A stretch of 64,000 nt of DNA from Streptococcus sp. S5. Lineage in GTDB: Bacteria; Bacillota; Bacilli; Lactobacillales; Streptococcaceae. The stretch is taken from NCBI RefSeq assembly GCF_034134805.1, contig NZ_CP139419.1, positions 1,302,001 through 1,366,000 on the forward strand. Reading direction: 5' to 3'. The notes under the pieces were generated by a model. The model had not been told where the DNA came from. It saw only the letters and a program-made list of their open reading frames with translations, and did no database searches. A program made the translations under genes and the position numbers. Position 1 is the stretch's first letter; every line of letters begins with the position of its first letter. This document shows positions 51,280 through 64,000 of this stretch, one piece after another.

Positions 51280-51708
51280 TTATAATTTCTTCTTAAAATG
51301 AATAATTCTATTTGCCTCCTGAAATCCAATATTGAGATGAAATCTTATAGAATCCGTATTCGTTAAAGTACAGTCACTTGCAAATTCCTTACATCCTTTA
51401 TTTTTCGCCCATTCCTCACATTTTGTACAGAGATTTTTAGCAATATCCTTTAAACGATATTCCTCGTCGACAATAATCCCTTCTAAGAATCCAACAGGAC
51501 TATATTTACAACCTTCAACATAATCAAATCTGAGTGAACATAGTGCTAGACCTACAATTGTGTCACCTTCAACTTCAGTAAAGATTGCAGTATTTTTGCC
51601 ATTCGTATATCTTTTTACTTCATCAATAGCTTCTTTATCGGTCAATTGGGGCCATAATTGTTTCATTAGTTTAGCCGTTTTTATAGAATCTTTTGTTATT
51701 CCATCCAT
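51280..51708 (-). CDS. GNAT acetyltransferase, AAC(6')-like
   Basis: The 142-aa protein from MDGITKDSIKTAKLMKQLWPQ has the features of aminoglycoside 6'-N-acetyltransferases: LTDKEAIDEVKRY, YVEGCKYSPVGFLEGIIVDEEYR, and SDCTLTNTDSIRFHLNIGFQEA. The start at 51708 has GGAGG 9 bases upstream; a longer form starts at 51726. Real resistance activity is not shown. Confidence 0.8.
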   Translation of the reverse strand: MDGITKDSIKTAKLMKQLWPQLTDKEAIDEVKRYTNGKNTAIFTEVEGDTIVGLALCSLRFDYVEGCKYSPVGFLEGIIVDEEYRLKDIAKNLCTKCEEWAKNKGCKEFASDCTLTNTDSIRFHLNIGFQEANRIIHFKKKL

Positions 51709-53464
<1,756 letters not shown>

Positions 53465-53522
53465 CTATCTTTCTACAAATTAAATGGGATGGAGTTTTCA
53501 AAACTCCTATCCCCTTATTATA

Positions 53523-54836
53523 TCATCTCAGTCCCATTTGGTACAATTTCTTTTTATAAGCATCGAAATCGACGAGTAAGCCTTGGCCACCGTACATATC
53601 GTAGGCATCGACCCAATCCCCATTTTCTGGGATGGTCACTCGTTCAATTCCTTTTCCAGCACTTCCGACTAGTCCAAGTCCATTGGTCAATAGGAAGGAG
53701 AAAGGAACATTGGTAGACGTCATGGCAAAGACTTTCCCAAGGGCTTCAGATCCCGTAAAGAGTTTGGTTGGATCCTTGATCTGATGCATGATAGCGGACA
53801 TGACCTCTTGCTGGCGACGGGTCCGACCAAAGTCTCCTTCATCATCCTTGCGGAAACGCGAGTAATTGAGAAGGGTCCGGCCATCCATCCGTTGTTTTCC
53901 AACCTTGATGGTTTGCTGCGGAACGACACCGTCTTTCATGTTCAAATCATCTGGTACTTCTACTTCACTGACTTTTTCGCCATCAACCGTTGAAAATTGC
54001 GCATTCATCTCGACCCCATTTGGGAAGAGGGTATCGATCGCTGTCGCAAAGGTCTTGAAATCGACCATGGCGTAATATTGGATGTCAATGTCAAAGTTGT
54101 CTTTGAGCATCTGACGCACCAATTCAGCTCCTTGGTTGTTATTTTGCTCCCCGATAGTAAAGGCCGTATTGAGCTTCTGGTCGTAGTAGCCATCATACTC
54201 TGGAATATTTTGCTGGCTGACACCATCGATATGGACCAATGTATCCCGCATGAAGCTGACCATCTTGATTTTGCCTTCTTTGTTATTGACATTGACCACC
54301 ATGATAGAGTCTGTCCGTGTCTCATCCGATTTCTCACCGATCCGACCATCTGTCCCCAAGATCAGGATATTGACCCCATCTCGCGACTTCTTGCCGTTAA
54401 ATTTCTCAACGACAGCCGGTTTGGCATCTGGACCTGTCGGCTTGCTGTTGAGGCCTTTCACAAACATGAAGACCATGCCACCGATAATGAGCAAGAAAAA
54501 GACAGCAATCCACTTGAGAATCCGTTTGACGCGGATCTTTTTCCGTGGTTTCTTAGGTATATCGCTCGTCGCAGCAACTGCTTTCTTCTTAGACTTTTTG
54601 CTACGTGATTGGTAAACAGGGAGATCTCCAATCGGTTCAGCAATCTCACCTTGCACTTCTTCTGTAGCGTCTACCTCAGGTTGAAGGGTTTCTGCTTCCT
54701 CATAAGCTCCTTGGCTCTTCTTGAGCAGGTAATTGTATTCTAGTTGTTCTCGTTCATTCAAATAATGAAAATTTGAGTATAAGTACTCTAATCGCTTTCG
54801 CTCATGGTGAGATAGAAAGTTGGATTCCTTACTCAT
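53523..54836 (-). CDS. psr: LCP-family protein (LytR-CpsA-Psr), Psr-like
   Basis: This 437-aa protein has a basic cytoplasmic tail, one transmembrane helix (about 108-128) and an extracellular LCP domain (NILILGTDGR, TRTDSIMVVNVN, VSFMRDTLVHI, KLNTAFTIG, FRKDDEGDFGRTRRQQ). LCP enzymes attach teichoic acid or capsule to peptidoglycan. It overlaps the pheA stop by four bases at the end of the aromatic operon, the order I recall as pneumococcal psr. A weak hairpin-free tail follows. Confidence 0.92.
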   Translation of the reverse strand: MSKESNFLSHHERKRLEYLYSNFHYLNEREQLEYNYLLKKSQGAYEEAETLQPEVDATEEVQGEIAEPIGDLPVYQSRSKKSKKKAVAATSDIPKKPRKKIRVKRILKWIAVFFLLIIGGMVFMFVKGLNSKPTGPDAKPAVVEKFNGKKSRDGVNILILGTDGRIGEKSDETRTDSIMVVNVNNKEGKIKMVSFMRDTLVHIDGVSQQNIPEYDGYYDQKLNTAFTIGEQNNNQGAELVRQMLKDNFDIDIQYYAMVDFKTFATAIDTLFPNGVEMNAQFSTVDGEKVSEVEVPDDLNMKDGVVPQQTIKVGKQRMDGRTLLNYSRFRKDDEGDFGRTRRQQEVMSAIMHQIKDPTKLFTGSEALGKVFAMTSTNVPFSFLLTNGLGLVGSAGKGIERVTIPENGDWVDAYDMYGGQGLLVDFDAYKKKLYQMGLR

Positions 54837-55677
54837 TTTTTCTCCATTCCTTTATCTTTTAAGGTATAGACCTGATACTGACCCAAGACTTTTGTCTGAA
54901 TGCCCAAACTGTCTAATTCTTGATAGGCAAATTGCAAAAGATCAGGCGCTTCGTTTAGGAGGTCAATAATGAAAAAGTATTCTCCTAAAGCTGTTTTTAG
55001 GGGACGACTTTCAATCTTGGTCAAATTGATCCCCCGCCAAGCAAAGGTAGACAATCCTTTATAGAGGGCTCCTGCCAAGTTACTTGGCAAGGTCAAGGCC
55101 AAGCTAACTTTTTGAAGGGCTGGACTTAAAGTTTTTGAGATCGCTGGCTCTTTGGCTCCTAAAATCCAAAAACGTGTATAATTGTCCTCGATTTCTTGAA
55201 TATCTTTGGCCTGGACTTCCAAGCCATACTCACTGGCTGCTGCCAGAGGGGCAATCGCTGCAATTTCCAAGTCTGGATGCTCTGCTACATAGCGGGCCGC
55301 ATAGGCTGTTGAAGCCGTCATTTCCATAGCCGCATCTGGATAATGGGCCCTTAGAAAAGCCTTCCCTTGGGCCATGGCCTGTGGATGCGAATAGACTGTT
55401 CGAATGGGGCGATCTTTTTTAGCCACCAAGAGCTGTTGCTTGATGGGATAGACCACTTCTGCAACGGCCTGAATCGTCCCTTGATGAAAGAGGTAATCAA
55501 TGGTCTCATGGACACTGCCTTCAATCGAGTTTTCAACTGGGACGACTGCAAAATCGATCTCTTGATTCTCATAAGCCTTGATGACATCTGTGATCGTCCG
55601 ATAGGCGATGCGTTCAGAAGTCGGAAAGCTATGAGTGGCCACATCATGGGTAAAAGATCCCTTGGGACCAAGATAGC

Positions 55678-55687
<10 letters not shown>
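54833..55687 (-). CDS. pheA: Prephenate dehydratase
   Basis: PheA converts prephenate to phenylpyruvate for phenylalanine. The 284-aa protein has GYLGPKGSFTHDVA, VPVENSIEGSVHETIDYL, the catalytic TRFWILG (DNYTRFWI), and an ACT domain from about 195 with the ESRP phenylalanine-sensing motif (IESRPLKTALGEYFF). It overlaps aroK upstream by 10 bases. Confidence 0.96.
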
Positions 55688-57469
<1,782 letters not shown>

Positions 57470-57573
57470 CTATCATAAATAGGACATGAATTCAATTTTT
57501 GATCAAAAATTTGGAACAAAAAACGAATGTTTCCAAGCATTTTTTGAGCTTGTTTTCCTCTAGTGGCGAACGA

Positions 57574-57603
57574 AAATACCAGAGTCGAAATGACAACTCT
57601 GGT
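57574..57603 (-). terminator. Hairpin between the ylbF-like gene and aroA
   Basis: ACCAGAGT...ACTCTGGT on the minus strand with ATTTTC after it. The T-run is weak, so it may be an attenuator or processing site rather than a full terminator. Confidence 0.4.
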
Positions 57604-57611
57604 AGAAATTT

Positions 57612-57950
57612 CTATTTGTATAAATCTTGAATTGGCTCAAAGATGATCTTTTCAAGATCTGCAAGATAAATAGACAATTGCTGTTGTTTAGTGAAAAATT
57701 CATTCACAATCGGACTTGCTTGGATTTTTTCCATGTAGTCCTTCATTTCTTGTTGCACAGCTTCTGTTGGAAGTTGACCAGATTGCATCAAGCCTTGCAG
57801 TTGATTTTGGAAAGCGACGTATTCGTCAAACAGTGTTTTCGCTTCTGGATTTGCTTCGATCGCTTGTTTGCTTTCTACGACAGCCTTGTATTCAGGAAGA
57901 TCTCGAAGGGTCCGAGAGAGTTCATTTGCTACATCATAAATATTTGCCAT
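57612..57950 (-). CDS. YlbF/YmcA (DUF964) family protein
   Basis: The 112-aa helical protein (NIYDVANELSRTLRDLPEYKAV...AFQNQLQGLMQSGQLPTEAVQQEM) matches the YlbF/YheA/YmcA group, some of which act in the RNase Y specificity complex in Bacillus. This paralogue's role in streptococci is not established. It sits inside the aromatic operon, a position I recall as conserved in pneumococcus. Confidence 0.85.
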   Translation of the reverse strand: MANIYDVANELSRTLRDLPEYKAVVESKQAIEANPEAKTLFDEYVAFQNQLQGLMQSGQLPTEAVQQEMKDYMEKIQASPIVNEFFTKQQQLSIYLADLEKIIFEPIQDLYK

Positions 57951-58050
57951 TTTCTAGGCTCCTTTACTGATAAGATACTTCTATTATACTGTTTTTCCTT
58001 CAATATTCCTAAAATGAAGCAGGCCTTTTGATGCAAATCCTTCTGTAGAC

Positions 58051-59157
58051 CTAGCGAGCAAGGACGGTATAAGACGTCGCCTGGCTGATCAATGTTTGAG
58101 CCCGCTCTTGATCCTCTGCATTTTTAAAGGTCAGCTGCAAAATCCCGTGGATATCTTCCCGATTCTCTTCATTGATGTGAATATTGACCAAGGAAATCCC
58201 TTGTAAGAGTTGTAAGATTTCGAGGATCACACCTTCCTGATCTGGGACATCGATAAAGAGATCATAGGCACTATCGCGTCCAGCACGCTGATGGATCTGC
58301 ATTTCTTTTCGGTGCTTGCGCCCCTCATGGAAAAAGGACCAAAGGGCCTCTTCGTTATCTGCTTGAATGGTCTCAGCCACCTGATCCAAACGGTCTTTGA
58401 AATCTGCAATCCGCTCTAATATCGCTTGAGGGTTGGACAAGAGAATAGAAGTCCACATGCCTGGCTCACTTTCCGCAATCCGTGTCATATCCCGAAAGCC
58501 ACCAGCCGCAAAACGGCGGGTCATTTCATGCTCTTCCCCATAAGCTACGGCCTGCTCGACCAGAGTTGAGGCTAAAATATGAGGAAAATGGCTGATCTGG
58601 GAAGTCACTCGATCGTGTTCCTCGGCATCGATTTCAATAAATCGAGATCCCAATCCACTCAGAAGCTCTTTCAACTCTTCCATGGCACCCCCTGTCGTCA
58701 AGCTGGAAGGGGTAAAAATATAATAGGCATTTTCAAATAAGGTTGCATCTGCTGCTGCAGCACCTGTCTTATGACTACCAGCCATGGGGTGTCCTCCCAC
58801 AAAGCGTACATCCTTATCTGTAAACACTTTTTCAGCTTGTGCGACAATTTCTGCCTTGGTAGAGCCTGCATCTGTCACTAGTACCCGGTCTTTCAAATGC
58901 AATCTAGCTAAGGTTTCTAAGTAAGACTTGGTTTGCTTGATGGGAAGGGCCAAAATAATGATATCTGCTAAAGGGGCAAAGGCTGCGAAATCATCCGTCA
59001 CCTGATCCACCATTCCTCTTTCAAGGGCGATGGTTCGAGAGGCTTCACTACGATTGTAACCAAGAATCGTCACGTTTGGGTGGGCTCTCTTAATACCTAG
59101 AGCGAGTGAAGCACCAATCAAGCCCAAGCCTGCAATATATACAACTTTCTTCTCCAA
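58051..59157 (-). CDS. tyrA: Prephenate dehydrogenase
   Basis: TyrA oxidises prephenate to 4-hydroxyphenylpyruvate for tyrosine. The ~368-aa enzyme has the NAD-binding VYIAGLGLIGASLAL, GGHPMAGSHKTGA, and a C-terminal ACT-like domain (LFIDVPDQEGVILEILQLLQ). I place the start at TTG (59155-59157, reading (M)EKKVVYIAG) because the upstream ATG at 59208 lies within aroC; the ribosome site is poor. Confidence 0.93.
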   Translation of the reverse strand: MEKKVVYIAGLGLIGASLALGIKRAHPNVTILGYNRSEASRTIALERGMVDQVTDDFAAFAPLADIIILALPIKQTKSYLETLARLHLKDRVLVTDAGSTKAEIVAQAEKVFTDKDVRFVGGHPMAGSHKTGAAAADATLFENAYYIFTPSSLTTGGAMEELKELLSGLGSRFIEIDAEEHDRVTSQISHFPHILASTLVEQAVAYGEEHEMTRRFAAGGFRDMTRIAESEPGMWTSILLSNPQAILERIADFKDRLDQVAETIQADNEEALWSFFHEGRKHRKEMQIHQRAGRDSAYDLFIDVPDQEGVILEILQLLQGISLVNIHINEENREDIHGILQLTFKNAEDQERAQTLISQATSYTVLAR

Positions 59158-59173
59158 AGGAAAACTCTTTCTC

Positions 59174-60340
59174 TTAAAAATTCTTCGTAAAGTCCCGGTG
59201 CTTAGCAACGGCTTCTTTCAATTCTTCCAAGTTATCGGATGAGAATTTTTCAAGCACTTCTGTAGCAAGGACCGTTGCGACCACTGCTTCCATTACCACT
59301 CCTGCAGCTGGTAGAGCCGTTGGGTCGCTGCGCTCAACCGTTGCCTTATAGGGCTCATGGGTCTCAATATCCACACTCATCAAGGGTTTGTAGAGGGTCG
59401 GAATAGGCTTCATGACGCCACGAACCAGAATGGGCTCTCCGTTGGTCATCCCCCCTTCAAAACCTCCAAGATTATTGGTGCGACGGGTATAGCCAGCTTC
59501 TTCAGACCAGATGATTTCATCCATAACTTGACTACCTTTTAGGCGACCTGCGTCAAAACCAAGGCCAAACTCAACACCCTTAAAGGCATTGATAGAGACC
59601 ACTCCTTGAGCGATTTTGGCATCCAATTTCTTGTCCCATTGCACATAGGATCCTAGTCCAACAGGCACACCACCAACCAAGGTTTCCACAATTCCCCCGA
59701 TGGTATCGCCATCTTTTTTTACTTGGTCAATGTAGGCCTTAACTGCTTCTTCTTGTTCTGGCACAACGATCGAAACTTCCGACTTCGCTGCCTTTTCCTT
59801 GATTTCTGAAACGGTTAGATTCTCGGGAATTGCAATCTCGATTCCCCCAAAATTCACAATGTGGCTGGCTACTTCAAGGCCGATCTCTTCTAAAATCCGT
59901 TTAGCAACTGCACCAACGGCTACACGCATGGTTGTCTCACGGGCAGAAGAACGCTCTAAGGAATTACGGAGATCATCGAAACGGTATTTCATCCCTCCGA
60001 CTAGATCGGCATGACCAGGACGTGGCTTGGTGATCTTACGCAGATTTTTCTTTTTCTCTTCGACCGGTGCTACATTCATGATCTCTAGCCATTTTTGATG
60101 ATCCAGATTTGTCACATTCAGAGTAATCGGACCTCCTATAGTCAAGCCATGACGGACCCCTGATGTGATCTCAACACGGTCACTCTCGATTTTCATCCGA
60201 GCACCACGACCATAGCCACCTTGTCGACGTTTGAGTTCTTTATTAATATCCTCTTCAGATAAAGGAAGGCCTGCCGGAACCCCCTCGATGATGGCTGTTA
60301 GTCGAGGTCCATGGGACTCTCCTGCTGTTAAATATCTCAT
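59174..60340 (-). CDS. aroC: Chorismate synthase
   Basis: The 388-aa FMN-dependent lyase makes chorismate from EPSP. Motifs include [48 protein letters not shown], and [17 protein letters not shown]. The ATG at 60340 is close to the aroB stop (60347), so the genes are coupled. Confidence 0.97.
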   Translation of the reverse strand: MRYLTAGESHGPRLTAIIEGVPAGLPLSEEDINKELKRRQGGYGRGARMKIESDRVEITSGVRHGLTIGGPITLNVTNLDHQKWLEIMNVAPVEEKKKNLRKITKPRPGHADLVGGMKYRFDDLRNSLERSSARETTMRVAVGAVAKRILEEIGLEVASHIVNFGGIEIAIPENLTVSEIKEKAAKSEVSIVVPEQEEAVKAYIDQVKKDGDTIGGIVETLVGGVPVGLGSYVQWDKKLDAKIAQGVVSINAFKGVEFGLGFDAGRLKGSQVMDEIIWSEEAGYTRRTNNLGGFEGGMTNGEPILVRGVMKPIPTLYKPLMSVDIETHEPYKATVERSDPTALPAAGVVMEAVVATVLATEVLEKFSSDNLEELKEAVAKHRDFTKNF

Positions 60341-60346
60341 ACGACC

Positions 60347-61420
60347 TTATACCTTTCTTTCTAAAAAGTCCTTCATTTCTTGAAGAGGGATTTGATGAAT
60401 CGCTGCTTGCCCCAACTCTGGAACAATTACTAATTTCAAGTTCGTCCCACGCGCTTTTTTGTCATGGGTCAAGGCTTGATAAAGGGCTTCTTTATCCCAG
60501 TTCTCATAGGTCACCGGAAGGCCAAATTTCCGGCACATTTCTTCGATTTGTTGGCTGATTCCTTTTGGCATCAAGCCCTTTTCTTCTGCAACTCGGGAGA
60601 GCTGCACCATGCCCATACTGACGGCTTCTCCATGCATAACCTGCCCATAACCAGCTGTCGCTTCAATAGCATGTCCAATAGTATGCCCAAAGTTGAGATA
60701 CAGGCGAATGCCATTGTCCAACTCGTCTGCCACAACATGGTCTCGCTTCACCAGGCAAGAATGAGAAATGATGCTCTCTGCATGCTCTAAAATACTCTGG
60801 ACAGAACCATCCATGGCTTCCAATTCTTCCCAGAGTTCAGTATCTTGGATGAGGCCGTACTTGATGACTTCGCCCATCCCCTCGATCAATTCACGTTGCC
60901 CCAACGTGCTCAACACTTCAGGATCAATAAACACACCGTCTGGTTGAGCAAAGGTCCCTACCATGTTTTTAGCAAGTGCTGTGTTGACCCCCGTCTTTCC
61001 CCCGATAGAAGAATCTACCTGTGCGGTCAAGCTAGTCGGGATCTGAACAAAGGAAATTCCCCGCATATAGGTCGAGGCAGCAAAACCAGCCAAATCACCA
61101 ACTACGCCACCCCCAAGAGCAACGATTCCATCACTGCGCGTCATGCCCTGGGTAGCTAGAAATTCATAAACTTTTGAAACAGTGGTTAGATTCTTACTGG
61201 CTTCCCCTTGAAGAAACTCAAAGCGCACCACTTGAAAACCAGCTTTCTCAAGGCTCTTCTCTACGATAGACGCATATAGCTTAGCCACGCGGTTATCGGA
61301 AATAATCGCGACTTTTTTATCGCTCCAAAGAGTGCGCAACCAGTCTCCAACCTGGTTAAGACCACCTCTTTCAATCACAATACCATAGGAATGTCCTGGA
61401 ATAGGTACCGATACGTTCAT
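60347..61420 (-). CDS. aroB: 3-dehydroquinate synthase
   Basis: The 357-aa enzyme from [20 protein letters not shown] has [51 protein letters not shown], and [12 protein letters not shown]. It converts DAHP to dehydroquinate. An AAGGAGATTCCT site supports 61420 over the ATG at 61486, which falls near the upstream terminator. Confidence 0.96.
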   Translation of the reverse strand: MNVSVPIPGHSYGIVIERGGLNQVGDWLRTLWSDKKVAIISDNRVAKLYASIVEKSLEKAGFQVVRFEFLQGEASKNLTTVSKVYEFLATQGMTRSDGIVALGGGVVGDLAGFAASTYMRGISFVQIPTSLTAQVDSSIGGKTGVNTALAKNMVGTFAQPDGVFIDPEVLSTLGQRELIEGMGEVIKYGLIQDTELWEELEAMDGSVQSILEHAESIISHSCLVKRDHVVADELDNGIRLYLNFGHTIGHAIEATAGYGQVMHGEAVSMGMVQLSRVAEEKGLMPKGISQQIEEMCRKFGLPVTYENWDKEALYQALTHDKKARGTNLKLVIVPELGQAAIHQIPLQEMKDFLERKV

Positions 61421-61490
61421 AGGAATCTCCTTCACGTTTTTCTTTGATTCTATCTTATCATGAAATAGGGCACATGTCTCAAACAAAATG

Positions 61491-61545
61491 AAAAAGAGAC
61501 TAGAGCAAGACTGTTTTTTAAAAAATCAGTTCCTGTTCTAATCTC
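61491..61545 (-). terminator. Terminator-like hairpin between aroE and aroB
   Basis: On the minus strand GAGATTAGAACAGGAACTG pairs imperfectly with CAGTCTTGCTCTAGTCTC, followed by five T residues. It splits the aro operon after aroE, so aroB may depend on readthrough or an internal promoter. Confidence 0.75.
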
Positions 61546-61581
61546 ATAAAGCTTTTCAATAGGGAAAGGTAAAACTCTCTC

Positions 61582-62454
61582 TTAGTCACATACAAATTGG
61601 CGATATTCTGTTGTCAATGCTTCCCATACAGACTCTGTAGGAAATACTTTCCCAGTCATTAATTCAAAGGCAGCTTCAGCTTGATAAAAGAGCATTCCCA
61701 GCCCATTTACCCTCTGGTTTCCTTGATTCACTGCTAATTGCAGAAAGGGGGTCACTGCCGGATAGTAGGCCATCTCTACGATTAAGGCATGTAGGGGAAA
61801 GGTCAAGTAACTCGCTATCGGAAGAGAATGACCATCCATGCCTACACCAGTGGCATTTAAGATGAGATCGGCTTGATTAAAAGAGTTTTGAACTTCTTCA
61901 TCTTTCTCAATCGCATACAATTCTATCAAGAAATCAAAGCCATCTTCAATCAACTGAACTATTGAACGATAATGAACCAATCTTTCCTCTCTCACAAAGA
62001 CAAGGATACGTTTCACACCTAGATGAATGGCCTGTGCAATAATCGCTAAAGCTGCACCACCTGCACCTAAGAGAACCATTGTTTTTCTCCTAATAGAGAA
62101 AGCAGGAGGTAAACTACGAAAGAAACCAATTCCATCCGTATTATAGCCTTTAAGCTTGCCATCACGGTGAACAATGGTATTGACAGAACCGATCTTTCGG
62201 GCCATCTCATCCACTTCATCTAGATAAGGAAAGACCTTCTGCTTATAGGGCATGGAAATGTTGGCCCCAATCATATCCAACTTACGAATTTGGCTGATGG
62301 TGCTTTCTAAGTCTTCTTCAGCAATATCCCAAGCTAGATAAGCAGCATTGGTCGCTGTTAATTCATAAGCTAGATTATGGATGAAAGGAGAAATACTATG
62401 ACGAATGGGATGGGCAATGACCGCTGCCATCCGAGTATATCCGTCAATCTTCAT
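61582..62454 (-). CDS. aroE: Shikimate dehydrogenase
   Basis: The 290-aa enzyme reduces dehydroshikimate with NADPH. Motifs: [17 protein letters not shown] (substrate site), [10 protein letters not shown] with the catalytic Lys, [24 protein letters not shown], and NATGVGM. It overlaps aroD by 11 bases. Confidence 0.94.
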   Translation of the reverse strand: MKIDGYTRMAAVIAHPIRHSISPFIHNLAYELTATNAAYLAWDIAEEDLESTISQIRKLDMIGANISMPYKQKVFPYLDEVDEMARKIGSVNTIVHRDGKLKGYNTDGIGFFRSLPPAFSIRRKTMVLLGAGGAALAIIAQAIHLGVKRILVFVREERLVHYRSIVQLIEDGFDFLIELYAIEKDEEVQNSFNQADLILNATGVGMDGHSLPIASYLTFPLHALIVEMAYYPAVTPFLQLAVNQGNQRVNGLGMLFYQAEAAFELMTGKVFPTESVWEALTTEYRQFVCD

Positions 62455-63121
62455 TTAATAACTCCCGAATTCTTCTCATATTTTCAAGAGGAATTTGACC
62501 TGGGGCACTTTCATCTCCGACTCTAGCATAAGACCAGGAAGAACCTGTCAAATCAGCTGTCAAGCGCGAAATCTTCCCGACCTTGCCCATGGAAATCGTT
62601 ACATATTCTTGCTCAGGGTTCAGTGTCTTGAAACCACGCGTATAATTCATCAAGTCAAGAACATCTTGTTCATTGTGGGCCATGACAGATACTTTGACTA
62701 ATTTTGGAGAAAAGCTGGTCAATTCCGATAAGATCTCCATCATATTTTCCGGAGTTTCTTGGAAGTTATGGTAGCTGAGAACAAGATTTGAAAATTCCAA
62801 CATTTCTTCAAAGACTTCACGGTGACTATAATACTCGAAATCGATATAATCCGGATGATAGATGGATTGAATATCTTTCAGGATTCCAACATATTCCTCG
62901 TTGGTCAGCTCCATCTCTCCACCTTCAGCTCGAGTCCGCAAGGTGAATAAAATTTCGCGTCCAGCAAATTTCTCAAAAACTGCAGGAGCGACGGTTAAGA
63001 TCTCGCTTTTTTCTAAAAAGTCCGCACGCCACTCAATAACATCTGCATCCTCGTAACGCGAACTATCTAGTTGTTGCGCCTCTTCTAAGGAGCGAGGCAT
63101 AATCGAAACAACTAACTTCAT
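62444..63121 (-). CDS. aroD: 3-dehydroquinate dehydratase, type I
   Basis: The 225-aa class I dehydroquinase has [33 protein letters not shown] with the catalytic His, and [10 protein letters not shown] with the Schiff-base Lys. The C-terminal [18 protein letters not shown] holds the substrate loop. It overlaps the methyltransferase upstream by four bases (ATGA). Confidence 0.95.
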   Translation of the reverse strand: MKLVVSIMPRSLEEAQQLDSSRYEDADVIEWRADFLEKSEILTVAPAVFEKFAGREILFTLRTRAEGGEMELTNEEYVGILKDIQSIYHPDYIDFEYYSHREVFEEMLEFSNLVLSYHNFQETPENMMEILSELTSFSPKLVKVSVMAHNEQDVLDLMNYTRGFKTLNPEQEYVTISMGKVGKISRLTADLTGSSWSYARVGDESAPGQIPLENMRRIRELLNED

Positions 63122-64000
63122 ACATCCACCCTAATCGTAAATACTTTTAAGTAATTACTACTTTCTTCTTTCTTGTTCCATCGAAAATCACCCGGAAGTC
63201 CATATTCCGCTACATAGCGATGCTTACGACCTTGAAATCCCTTTTCGATTTGTTTTTTAAATTTATCTTTGGTCACATTTGCCGCATTGGTACTGAGAAT
63301 CAAGGTCCCACCTGGATTTAAAATCTCAAGGGCCTCGCTGACCAACCGATGGTAATCTTTAGCGACTGAAAAAGTCCGTTTTTTATTCCGCGCAAAGCTA
63401 GGCGGATCGAGCACGATCACATCATAGCTTAGGTCATGGCGTTTGGCATATTTGTAATAGTCAAAGACATCCATCACGACAAAACGATGAGCATCCAGCG
63501 CCAAGCCATTTGCCACAAAATGCGCTTCTGATAATTCTCTACTTCTCTTAGCCAGATCGACCGATGTTGTCTCAACTGCTCCACCCATTGCCGCAGCCAC
63601 AGAGAAGGCCGCCGTATAGGAGAACATATTGAGCAAGGACTTGCCAGCTGCTAAGCCCTCTACCAAGCTACCTCGAACTTCATGCTGATCCGAAAAGATC
63701 CCCGTCATCAAGCCATCATTGAGAAAGACCTGGTAAGAAACTCCATTTTCAAGAATCAAAAATTCTTGCGGAGCTTCTTCTCCATAGACATGAGCCGATT
63801 CATAGTCCAAGCCTTTAAAGCGAATCTTTTCATAGCCCCCTCGGACTTCTGGAAAAGCTTCTTGAAAGGCCGCTAGAATGGTTCCCTTGATCTGAAATAC
63901 GAAAGGATTGTACCAAGAAAAAACAACAAACTCACCATACAAGTCAACCGTGAAACCACCAAAACCATCTCCCTCTTGGTTAAAGAGACGAAAGGCCGTC
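63118..64000 (-). CDS. RlmI-like class I rRNA methyltransferase (5' end outside window)
   Basis: The visible 294 codons hold a Rossmann methyltransferase: [24 protein letters not shown] (in two parts), [42 protein letters not shown], and [25 protein letters not shown]. This is the RlmI/RlmK m5C-type layout. Upstream residues [19 protein letters not shown] run to the window edge, so the N-terminal PUA-like part is missing. It is the first visible gene of the aromatic operon, though its own function is ribosomal. Confidence 0.85.
   Translation of the reverse strand, partial: TAFRLFNQEGDGFGGFTVDLYGEFVVFSWYNPFVFQIKGTILAAFQEAFPEVRGGYEKIRFKGLDYESAHVYGEEAPQEFLILENGVSYQVFLNDGLMTGIFSDQHEVRGSLVEGLAAGKSLLNMFSYTAAFSVAAAMGGAVETTSVDLAKRSRELSEAHFVANGLALDAHRFVVMDVFDYYKYAKRHDLSYDVIVLDPPSFARNKKRTFSVAKDYHRLVSEALEILNPGGTLILSTNAANVTKDKFKKQIEKGFQGRKHRYVAEYGLPGDFRWNKKEESSNYLKVFTIRVDV

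Overview
This window looks like chromosomal DNA of a viridans (oral) Streptococcus. The evidence is a set of streptococcal gene neighbourhoods: pyrK/pyrDB behind a PyrR attenuator; rpiA-deoB-DUF1697-punA-ClC-glutamine amidotransferase-deoD; rplS-ClC-chorismate mutase-flavodoxin next to pde2-rpmE2; and aroD-aroE-aroB-aroC-tyrA-ylbF-aroA-aroK-pheA-psr. This order matches what I recall of pneumococcus and its relatives. The species cannot be fixed from this window.

Layout. 1-1.0 kb: pyrimidine genes with a PyrR leader. 1.0-3.6 kb: a membrane protein and a LysR regulator. 3.6-11.8 kb: a leftward nucleoside/pentose salvage cluster that ends in a tightly coupled trio, deoD, a HEPN-motif protein and a sirtuin. 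Two copies of a ~180-bp triple-hairpin repeat lie in or next to this cluster, and a tandem structured repeat precedes deoD. 12-16 kb: mnmE, a PrsW-type protease and two lipoproteins. 16.1-19.7 kb: an AT-rich accessory zone with two orphan type II-A CRISPR repeats around a small ORF, an IS-end relic, and a 2.9-kb islet of immunity-like genes bounded by a duplicated tRNA-Arg 3' end. 19.7-22.2 kb: rplS, a fluoride-type ClC, chorismate mutase, flavodoxin. 22.3-26.3 kb: a type VII secretion LXG-toxin locus (two small helical partners, toxin, two paralogous immunity candidates and an immunity-gene remnant) inserted between flavodoxin and pde2. 26.5-31.2 kb: pde2, an ORF broken by a stop codon, rpmE2, diacetyl reductase and glpK, whose last codons come from the repeat element.

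31.4-52 kb is a mixed accessory region: ankyrin protein, two CAAX-type proteases, lipoproteins, an Ltp-repeat protein, two MerR regulators (one with an ABC exporter), Nudix, RDD protein, GH13 glycosidase with cre-type operators, a 58-aa gene resembling Fic antitoxins, a secreted DNase, an XRE/DUF3278 pair, a RelB/ParE toxin-antitoxin pair, and a run of hydrolase, kinase-like and acetyltransferase genes. 52-64 kb: a 23S rRNA methyltransferase with a triplicated 3' end, then an LCP protein and a nearly complete leftward shikimate/aromatic amino acid operon, which begins at an rRNA methyltransferase cut by the window edge.

The most unusual signals are the deoD-HEPN-sirtuin trio, the orphan CRISPR repeats, the tRNA-Arg immunity islet, the covarying tandem hairpins before deoD, and the LXG locus with its 164-nt toxin/immunity overlap. 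All functional statements rest on motif recognition and remembered families; no searches were run.
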